Source: Acidobacteriota bacterium
Lineage (GTDB): Bacteria; Acidobacteriota; Thermoanaerobaculia; Multivoradales; JAHEKO01
Length of the DNA: 20,178 bases
Assembly: GCA_006227875.1 (NCBI GenBank)
Contig: SBFI01000416.1
Span: 1 to 20,178, forward strand
Reading direction: 5' to 3'
The translations under genes and the position numbers were made by a program. Shown here one piece after another: positions 14,519-20,178 of this stretch. The first letter of the stretch is position 1. Every line of letters begins with the position of its first letter. The notes beneath the pieces were generated by a model. It saw only the letters and a program-made list of their open reading frames with translations. It was not told where the DNA came from and did not search any database.

Positions 14519-15234
14519 CTCAAGCCCCCCGGCAGAATTCTCCATGGATCCGCCACTGCCAGCGGCAGCCGACTCCAGAACGGCTCCCCGTAGGCTGCAC
14601 CGACAACCAGGCCGTAGTGCCGTGCCCGTCCCTCGACCGCCCGTCGAAACTCCTCGGAGGCGACCTTTGTCGGCGGCTCGTCGCGCTCCTGGCCCTGCTG
14701 GTGGAGCTGGCTTTGATAGGCGGCCAGGGCTTCGAGCTTGCGCTCCCAGGTTGCTGTGACATCGACGACAAAGCTGGGGACGAAGGGGTCGTGTTGCATG
14801 TAGGAGAAGACCGCGGCCGGTCGGTGCGGCTGGTCATCACCCCGGCGCGCAAGACCCGAGTAATAGCAGGCGTCGGCCACCAACCGGTGGGCGCGGCCGT
14901 GGTCCGGATGACGGTCGCTGGGGGCGGGTCCGAGGACGAGCTCCGGCCGCAGCCGACGCAACACACCGATCAGCGCGTCCTCCTCTGCCTGGCCGGTGCG
15001 CAAGCCACCGTCACCGAAGTCTAGGAACTCCACCGTTGCCGCCCCCAGAGCACGAGCGGCGACCTCGGCCTCGTTCCGCCTCTCCTCGACGGTTCCCCGC
15101 GTTCCGGCCTCTCCTCGAGTCAGATGGAGGATGCCGACCTTGCGGCCAAGATCGGCCAAAAGGGCGACGGTGCCGCCACAGCCCAGCTCTACATCATCCG
15201 CATGGGCGCCGATTGCGAGTGCGTCCAGTTTCAT
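14515..15234 (-). CDS. bshB1: Bacillithiol deacetylase BshB1 (LmbE family)
   Basis: BshB1 is the zinc-dependent deacetylase that removes the acetyl group from GlcNAc-malate, the second step of bacillithiol synthesis. The 239-residue LmbE-type protein starts with MKLDALAIGAHADDVELGCG, where the AHADD segment provides zinc ligands, and has the second ligand region PSDRHPDHGRAHRLV. LHLTRGEAGTRGTVEERRNE matches the BshB1 substrate loop. I chose the ATG at 15234 because it places the family start exactly; an in-frame GTG at 15243 is also possible. It sits between bshC and bshA, 25 bases after the bshC stop, and overlaps bshA. Confidence 0.93.
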   Translation of the reverse strand: MKLDALAIGAHADDVELGCGGTVALLADLGRKVGILHLTRGEAGTRGTVEERRNEAEVAARALGAATVEFLDFGDGGLRTGQAEEDALIGVLRRLRPELVLGPAPSDRHPDHGRAHRLVADACYYSGLARRGDDQPHRPAAVFSYMQHDPFVPSFVVDVTATWERKLEALAAYQSQLHQQGQERDEPPTKVASEEFRRAVEGRARHYGLVVGAAYGEPFWSRLPLAVADPWRILPGGLR

Positions 15235-15259
15235 TGTCTTCACTTCCAGCCCCTCGACT

Positions 15260-16894
15260 CTACGGCGAGATCACCTGCAAGTTGCCTCCATCGAGACGCA
15301 GCTGCTCGAACAGGGCCGCGGCAAAACTATCGCCATACTTGCCGGGAAACTGCGAGGTCGACACCACCCGCTCCTGCGGGCTGCCGAGCGGCCGGCACAG
15401 GTTGCGCAGCTTCTCGACCCGCTGTCTGGTCACCTCGTCACGACGGGCTGCCGCCGCCGAGATCTTGGCCTCGAAAACACCGAGAGCCCTTTCCATCTGA
15501 CCCTGTGTCTTCTCCCACGGTCCCTGGAGACCGGGATCGATCTCGAGGGCCGCCTCGCGCAGCTCGCTCATCGGACCCTCGAGCTGGCTGCGCACCGGCG
15601 CCAGCAGATCCTCTCCCGCACCTGCAGACAAAAGCCGATCCAAATCCAGCTTGGAGCTCAACAGCTGTCCCAGACCGAGACCCGTGCCGTCGAGCTTCTC
15701 CCATTGATGATCCTCCAGTACCAGGATCTGTGGCCGCAGCGCTATCGCCGGCGCTCGAACCCCCAGCAGATCATAGAGCGGGGCGACCTGCGGCATGTAC
15801 GAGAGCTCACCCGGGCCAAGCACCTGCAGACTGGTGCCGAGAATCGCATCCTGGATCAACGGGCGGGCCTGGACACCCGGGCTCACCACCCCCGGATTCT
15901 CCTCGATCGTCGTCTCGAGCCAGCTGACCGGTTCGTCCACGTCGTGACAACCGCGCAGCACCATTCGATCCTCGGCCATCCACTCGATGCGGCGACGGGC
16001 CCGGGAGTGGAGAAGGAAGAGCGGACTGGCGCCGGGTTGCGGCTTTACCTGGAGCTGGTAGCCGCGCCCCTCGATGCGGTTGTTGATCTCGGCAAGAGCC
16101 CGGTCGACCTCGTGCCTCTTGGCCACCAGTTGCTCGAGCCAAGGCCTCTCGGCGGCCTTGACCGCGGGCAACATGGCGTCCACCAGCAACGGGCACCGTT
16201 CCCCCAGCAGATGGGCCAACAGGCGACAGAAGGCCTCGCCAAAGCGGGCCTCCGGTCGATACCAGCGGCCGAGAGTCTCCACCCACTCGGCAAAGCGCTC
16301 GCCCGGCATCGCCTCTCGCAGGTCGTTGAGAACACTCGCCACCTCCTCGCCGAGAGAACGCATCCCCACCGGCAGCAGCGGCTCCGGGTCCTCGCCAAGC
16401 GTGAAGGTTCGCGGCCCGCCGGGGGCCAGAAAAACCGCTCGTGACACCTCGCGGAAGTCGTGGTCCTCGGTGGCCACCCAGAAAAGGGCCACCGCCGGTG
16501 TGCCGGCCTCCTCCAGACGCTCTGCCCAGAGAGCCGCCGCCACGGCTTTGGAGAGTGTGTAGAGCGGCCCACCCAGCAGCCCGGGTTGCTGACCGGTGAC
16601 CACGACCCGGGTCTCGGGATCAGCGAGGCGTTGGGCGAGCGTGGTCGCCGCGGGGTGTCCGTAGGCGGCATTGGCGGTGGCCAAGCCTGCGGCCAGCTCC
16701 TGCCTGTCGACGACAGCGGCGCCCGTCTCCGGAAGCTCCCCGCCGCCCACCAGCCGGAGCGGCTCGAGCAGATCGAGGTCACGACCGCCGATCAGGGCCG
16801 CCGGCAGAGGTGGCAGCAGGCCCGCCTCGAGCAGATCGAGACTCGACCGGTCAGTGCGGCCGATGGCCGACGAGGATGAGTCGCTCGCTGTCAC
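15260..16894 (-). CDS. bshC: Bacillithiol biosynthesis cysteine-adding enzyme BshC
   Basis: BshC adds cysteine to GlcN-malate, the last step of bacillithiol synthesis. The 544-residue product matches the family length. It has VVVTGQQPGLLGGPLYTL at about residues 97-114, FWVATEDHDFREV soon after, an Arg-rich middle region, and a C-terminal coiled-coil-like segment ending in SPQERVV and FPGKYGDSF. The start is a GTG at 16894 with GGGAGAGG about 9 bases upstream; a TTG at 16924 extends the frame but has no Shine-Dalgarno. With this start the gene overlaps the 3' end of the methyltransferase gene by 44 bases, which implies tight coupling. It is the first bsh gene, followed by bshB1 and bshA. Confidence 0.92.
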   Translation of the reverse strand: MTASDSSSSAIGRTDRSSLDLLEAGLLPPLPAALIGGRDLDLLEPLRLVGGGELPETGAAVVDRQELAAGLATANAAYGHPAATTLAQRLADPETRVVVTGQQPGLLGGPLYTLSKAVAAALWAERLEEAGTPAVALFWVATEDHDFREVSRAVFLAPGGPRTFTLGEDPEPLLPVGMRSLGEEVASVLNDLREAMPGERFAEWVETLGRWYRPEARFGEAFCRLLAHLLGERCPLLVDAMLPAVKAAERPWLEQLVAKRHEVDRALAEINNRIEGRGYQLQVKPQPGASPLFLLHSRARRRIEWMAEDRMVLRGCHDVDEPVSWLETTIEENPGVVSPGVQARPLIQDAILGTSLQVLGPGELSYMPQVAPLYDLLGVRAPAIALRPQILVLEDHQWEKLDGTGLGLGQLLSSKLDLDRLLSAGAGEDLLAPVRSQLEGPMSELREAALEIDPGLQGPWEKTQGQMERALGVFEAKISAAAARRDEVTRQRVEKLRNLCRPLGSPQERVVSTSQFPGKYGDSFAAALFEQLRLDGGNLQVISP

Positions 16895-17570
16895 GGCGAA
16901 ATACCTCTCCCTGAAAGTTGCCAAATAGATCGTCGACCTCGAGCCCGGTCCCGTCGAGCCCCGTCACCACCTCCTCGCGACTGTAGGCCCGCACACTCTC
17001 GACAAAAGTCTGGACCTCCCGGCCCGGAGCGTAAACACGGATGCGTTTGTTGACCCTTTCGGTCCGGTGATCGAACCAGCGCTCGATCTCCACCCGGTAG
17101 CCGTTTCGGTCCTGGCTCTCTCGCGGCTCGAGATGGCTCACCACATGGTCGCGATTGAACAGGTCGATGAGAAAACTCCCTCCCGGCGCCAAGGTGCGCG
17201 CGATCTCTTCCAGCACCCGGAGGTTCTCACGCTCGCTCTCGAAGTAGCCAAACGAGGTGAAGAAGTTGAGAATCCAATCGAAGGTGCCGTCGGCAAACGG
17301 AAGACAGCACATATCACCCGCCACCCGCGGCAGTCTTGCGTTCTGCGTGAGCAAGGTGAGCGAGAGATCGAAGCCGAGGGCGCGGTAGCCGCGCTCGCGG
17401 AGCGCCGCGGTGTGACGCCCGGCGCCACAGGCGAGATCCAGCACCGCCCGCGGTGAGGTACCGGAGAAAACCCGATCGACAAAATCGATGTGGGCTTCGG
17501 CTTCTCCCCGATCGCGGTGGGAGTAGAGATCCAGATACTCCTTGCCAAACCACTCCTTGTACCAGGCCAC
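16851..17570 (-). CDS. Class I SAM-dependent methyltransferase
   Basis: This 239-residue protein is a class I SAM methyltransferase with a small-molecule type architecture. Motif I is AVLDLACGAGRHTAALRERG at about residues 42-61. GFDLSLTLL holds the acidic residue for the ribose, and the motif DMCCLPFADGTFDWILNFF and LAPGGSFLIDLFNRDHVV follow. The substrate is unknown. The GTG at 17570 begins with AWYKEWFG, the usual N-terminus of this group; no Shine-Dalgarno is present, but TATCAT lies 7 bases upstream. It leads the bacillithiol run, overlapping bshC, so it may act on a thiol or a related metabolite, or simply share the promoter. Confidence 0.85.
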   Translation of the reverse strand: MAWYKEWFGKEYLDLYSHRDRGEAEAHIDFVDRVFSGTSPRAVLDLACGAGRHTAALRERGYRALGFDLSLTLLTQNARLPRVAGDMCCLPFADGTFDWILNFFTSFGYFESERENLRVLEEIARTLAPGGSFLIDLFNRDHVVSHLEPRESQDRNGYRVEIERWFDHRTERVNKRIRVYAPGREVQTFVESVRAYSREEVVTGLDGTGLEVDDLFGNFQGEVFRRDSERLILVGHRPH

Positions 17571-17577
17571 GGAGGGA

Positions 17578-17603
17578 ATGATAGCGGGTTCACAGGGTAG
17601 AAT
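17578..17603. promoter_or_regulatory. Back-to-back -10-like boxes, methyltransferase/dus
   Basis: In the 42-base space between the divergent starts, TATCAT reads on the minus strand (17583 to 17578), 7 bases before the methyltransferase GTG. TAGAAT reads on the plus strand (17598-17603), 9 bases before the dus ATG. Neither start has a Shine-Dalgarno. The two promoters would overlap physically, so transcription of the two operons may compete. -35 elements are not obvious. Confidence 0.42.
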
Positions 17604-17612
17604 TTCCCCGTC

Positions 17613-18598
17613 ATGCTTCAGATCGGCCCCGTCACCGTTGATCCTCCGTTGATCCTCGCCCCCATGGCCGGGGTCACCGACCGGGATTTTCGCCTCATCG
17701 TGCGGCGAATCGGTGGCATCGGCCTTGTTTCGATGGAATTTGTCTCCTCCCGGGCACTGGTCGGAGGGCACACCGCCAAGCCACGGATGTCATGCACTTC
17801 AGTGAGGAGGAGCGTCCGATTGCCATCCAGATCTACGGCTCGCAGCCCGAGACCATGGCCGAGGCCGCCCGCATCGTCGAGGAGGTGGGCGCCGACGTCT
17901 GTGACATCAACATGGGCTGCCCGGCCAACAAGGTGCTCAAAGGCTGCGCCGGGGCGGCACTGATGCGGGATATCGACCTGGCCGAGCGGATCATCGCCGC
18001 CGTCCGTAGCGCCATCTCGATCCCGCTGACGGTCAAATTTCGCCTCGGCTTCAACGACAAGGAGAGGAACTTTCTCGAGCTGGGCAGGGTCTGTGAGGCC
18101 AACGGTGTCCAGGCCGTGTCGATGCACGGCCGCACCGCCAAGCAGATGTTTCGCGGCGAGGCCGACTGGTCCGAGATCGCCCGGCTGAAGGAAGAGCTCT
18201 CCATTCCGGTGATCGGCAACGGGGACGTGCGAGAGCCCGGCGATGCGCTCCGGATGCTCGCCGAAACCGGTTGCGACGGGGTGATGATCGGCCGCGGGGC
18301 GACCAAGAACCCCTGGATCTTCCGACAGATTGCGGCCCGGATGTCGGGTGGCCGGGTGCCGGAGCCGACGCTGGAGGATCGACGCGACCTCATCCTGGGC
18401 CATTTTCAAATGGTGGCCCAGCGCGATCCGGACAAGATCGCCCTGCACAAGCTGCGCAAGTTCACCGGTTGGTACACCCACGGCCTGCCGCACGGCCGCA
18501 AGCTCCGCCAGCAGATCAACCAGCTGCCCGATGTGGAGAGCTTTTTTCGGGCCCTCGAGAGCTTTTTCGACGAGCTCGAGGTCGGACGGGCGGCGTGA
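17613..18598 (+). CDS. dus: tRNA-dihydrouridine synthase (DusB-like), frameshifted
   Basis: Dus enzymes reduce uridines in the tRNA D-loop using FMN and NADPH. The gene is split between two frames here. The N-terminal part, from the ATG at 17613, reads ILAPMAGVTDRDFRLIVRRI and MEFVSSRALVGG. The rest lies in another frame, visible from MHFSEEERPIAIQIYGSQPE at 17792, and carries the catalytic cysteine in DINMGCPANKVLKG, then SMHGRTAKQMF, VIGNGDV and GRGATKNPWIFRQI. One base seems to be missing between about 17766 and 17791, for example in the GGG run at 17766-17768. Both parts are well conserved and the next gene overlaps the stop as GTGA, so a sequencing or assembly error is likelier than decay. 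Joined, it would encode about 330 residues, a normal length for DusB. Confidence 0.85.
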
Positions 18599-19449
18599 AG
18601 CCGCTGTGTAGCCTCGACGGCCGCATTCTGCCTCTGGCGGAGGCACGAATCGACCCACAGGACCGGGGCTTTCTCTTTGGTGATTCCCTCTATGAGGGGA
18701 TCAAGGTACTCGACGGCAAGATACTTCTTCTCGATCTCCACCTCGAGCGCCTGCGCTCGGGTCTCGGCAGAGTAGACATCCCACCACCCGATGATCTCGA
18801 GCTTCGCTGTCACGAGCTGGTCGAAGCCTGCGGCCCCGACACCGGATTTCTCTACCTCCAAGTTACCCGCGGGGTCGGACCACGATCGCACGTGCCGCCG
18901 CGAGACCTCACCCCAACAGTGCTGATCCTGCCCTCGGCCCCGGTTTACGACCCACCCGCGGGACGACCACGCCGGGCGGTGACGGCTCCCGACTGGCGGT
19001 GGCAGCACTGTGACCTCAAAACCAACAGCCTCATGGCCACCGTCCAAGGCAAGCTGCGGATGAGAGACAGCGACGCCGACGAAGTGCTCTTTGTCGGTCC
19101 AGCCGGCGAGCTGCGAGAAGGGGGAAGTACGACCCTGTTTGTTCGTCGGGACGACCTGCTCGAGACCCATCCTCTCGACGGTCATATCCTGCCCGGAATC
19201 ACCCGCCGGATCCTGCTGCGGCTCGCGGACGAAAGGCGGCTACCGGTGGTCGAGCGGGCCCCGCTCGTCGCCGAGCGTGACAGCTGGCAGGAGGCCTTTC
19301 TGTGCGGCACCCTCACCGGGGTTCAACCGCTGACCGTTCTCGACGACGACAAGGTGGCCGATGGCACGGTCGGTTCGTGGACTCGAGACCTTGCCGAGGA
19401 CCACGCCGCTTTTGAGAAGCAGCTGACCGGCCAGGAGGTGCCCCGATAG
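18595..19449 (+). CDS. Class IV aminotransferase, D-amino acid aminotransferase type
   Basis: This PLP-dependent fold-type IV aminotransferase is most similar in pattern to D-amino-acid aminotransferase (Dat), which makes D-glutamate or D-alanine for peptidoglycan. Branched-chain aminotransferase or aminodeoxychorismate lyase activity cannot be excluded. The 284-residue product has DRGFLFGDSLYEGIKV near residue 22 and FLYLQVTRGVGPRSHVPP, a strong Dat-like signature. The PLP lysine is Lys142 in CDLKTNSLMA, and the phosphate-binding loop GELREGGSTTLFV and GHILPGITRRILL follow. The start is a GTG at 18595 overlapping the dus stop (GTGA). The stop overlaps the proposed ATA start of the next gene (ATAG). 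Confidence 0.87.
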   Translation: MKPLCSLDGRILPLAEARIDPQDRGFLFGDSLYEGIKVLDGKILLLDLHLERLRSGLGRVDIPPPDDLELRCHELVEACGPDTGFLYLQVTRGVGPRSHVPPRDLTPTVLILPSAPVYDPPAGRPRRAVTAPDWRWQHCDLKTNSLMATVQGKLRMRDSDADEVLFVGPAGELREGGSTTLFVRRDDLLETHPLDGHILPGITRRILLRLADERRLPVVERAPLVAERDSWQEAFLCGTLTGVQPLTVLDDDKVADGTVGSWTRDLAEDHAAFEKQLTGQEVPR

Positions 19450-19904
19450 AAGAACACCGGATCGAGGTCGAGCTCTCCCCCGAGCAGGCGCTCGCCGCCG
19501 TCCAGGAGGCCGCGGAGCACTGGGGTGCATCCTGGGAGCGCCGCGGATCGGGAGGTCGGCTCGGGTTGCCGGTGGTCCGGGGTCTTCATCAAGGAGTGCT
19601 CCTCGGATCGCTGACGGTCGAGCCGGCGGGTGGTGGCAGCGTGCTCCGCTTTGTGGTGGAGGAGTCCCACCAGTCGGTCAACCGGCCGGCTTTCTTCATC
19701 CTCCTTCTCGGCGCTCTCGGCGCCGGGACCGTCGTCCTCTGGCCACTCTACCCACCACTGCTGAGCTTTGCCCCCGTCGGCGTGGTGCTGGCGCTGGCGG
19801 CCTGGCTGCTGGTGGCCTCACGGCTGCGGACCTCCGGACCGGAGGATTTCATGAAACTGGTGGCGGCCATCGGTAAACAGGATTCTCCCGGCCTGGAGAG
19901 CTAG
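19446..19904 (+). CDS. Small membrane protein with probable ATA start
   Basis: I do not recognise this 152-residue protein. Residues 1-75 are soluble and charged, starting EEHRIEVELSPEQALAAVQEA and containing WGASWERRGSGG. Two membrane helices follow, PAFFILLLGALGAGTVVLW (about 81-100) and FAPVGVVLALAAWLLVA (about 107-125), then a short polar tail. The frame has no ATG, GTG or TTG before a TTG at 19566, but an ATA at 19446 is preceded by a perfect AGGAGGT (19433-19439) at 6 bases and overlaps the previous stop as ATAG. The 40 codons before 19566 look protein-like. The alternative is a 112-residue protein from the TTG at 19566, which has GGGAGGT 9 bases upstream. Confidence 0.62.
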   Translation: MEEHRIEVELSPEQALAAVQEAAEHWGASWERRGSGGRLGLPVVRGLHQGVLLGSLTVEPAGGGSVLRFVVEESHQSVNRPAFFILLLGALGAGTVVLWPLYPPLLSFAPVGVVLALAAWLLVASRLRTSGPEDFMKLVAAIGKQDSPGLES

Positions 19905-19958
19905 GTTCCTCCGAGCAAGACCCAAGGCGACAAGGAATCTTGGCCGCGGCTTACCTGT

Positions 19959-19964
19959 TATAGA
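19959..19964 (+). promoter_or_regulatory. Possible -10 box for ssrA
   Basis: TATAGA at 19959-19964 lies about 24 bases before the tmRNA 5' end, which would leave a short 5' extension to be removed by RNase P. A TTGGCC at 19940-19945 is too close (13-base spacer) to be a good -35. The AT-rich box stands out in the short intergenic gap, but the assignment is tentative. Confidence 0.35.
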
Positions 19965-19987
19965 GTGTGACGGTGGTTCTTTGTCAT

Positions 19988-20178
19988 GGGGGCGCCCTGG
20001 TTTCGACGGGAAACAGGACGGTCCGCAGGGTGCGTGTCGAGTTTCCGCTCGCCAAACGGAACCCTATAACTGCCAACGATAACTTGGCTCTGGCTGCGTA
20101 AAGCAGTCACGTCCCGGCAAAAGCGCTGATCCGCCGCGCTTGTCGAGGGCGACGCAAAAGTGGATCGAAGGGCTCGTG
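19988..20178 (+). ncRNA. ssrA: tmRNA (ssrA), 3' part beyond window
   Basis: tmRNA rescues stalled ribosomes and tags the incomplete peptide for proteolysis together with SmpB. The 5' end starts at about 19988 with GGGGGCGCCCTGGTTTCGACGGG in outline, the standard one-piece tmRNA start containing the tRNA-like D-loop region. The tag frame starts at GCC (20072-20074) and reads ANDNLALAA, with TAA at 20099-20101. The tag ends in the LAA-type degron seen in most bacteria. The stop codon lies in the loop of a small hairpin, CTGC/GCAG around GTAAA, as in other tmRNAs. The 3' acceptor half, including TTCGANTC and CCA, is cut off by the window edge. Confidence 0.95.

Noticed and set aside
14996..16444. 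Long open frame on the plus strand opposite bshC and bshB1
   Set aside because: It is antisense to two well-recognised bacillithiol genes. The Arg/His/Gln/Leu-rich translation has no domain pattern and reflects high-GC codon bias of the real genes.

Overview
This is GC-rich bacterial chromosomal DNA, mostly core housekeeping genes, with very short intergenic gaps, overlapping stop/start codons and no mobile element, CRISPR array or rRNA. A complete bacillithiol pathway (bshC-bshB1-bshA) combined with the gap-pgk-tpiA-secG-tRNA-Leu block, a high GC content and Yip1/DUF4870-type membrane proteins suggests an Acidobacteriota-like or similar deep-branching Gram-negative lineage. That placement is an inference from gene content; no marker was compared against a database.

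Left part (1-6430): a 280-base stretch without a clear gene, then an exported dienelactone hydrolase (+) converging on tsaD (-). Divergent from tsaD runs a glycolytic operon: gap, pgk, tpiA (pgk and tpiA overlap by ATGA) and secG, followed by a tRNA-Leu(GAG). A hypothetical gene starts only 6 bases after the tRNA's encoded CCA.

Middle part (6430-10700): a minus-strand pair, DUF971 protein then exported cyclophilin. Divergent from it is a plus-strand cassette: a PII-like signalling protein followed by two different CPA2-type cation:proton antiporters, the second overlapping the first at TTGA. This looks like a PII-gated ion transport unit and is the most intriguing functional unit here. It ends at a long GC-rich hairpin.

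Right part (10700-20178): a long minus-strand run, read from right to left: SAM methyltransferase, bshC, bshB1, bshA, an IMPACT/YigZ protein, then small membrane proteins (DUF4870, Yip1, DUF2752) and yidD. Divergent from the methyltransferase is a plus-strand operon: dus (interrupted by a one-base frameshift in this sequence), a D-amino-acid-type class IV aminotransferase overlapping at GTGA, and a small two-helix membrane protein whose best start is an ATA codon behind a perfect Shine-Dalgarno. The window ends inside ssrA (tmRNA), whose tag reads ANDNLALAA.

A recurring feature is that several operon-first genes (tsaD, gap, DUF971, the methyltransferase, dus) have a TANNNT box 6-9 bases before the start codon and usually no Shine-Dalgarno, which suggests leaderless transcripts. 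Operon-internal genes usually carry good Shine-Dalgarno sequences.
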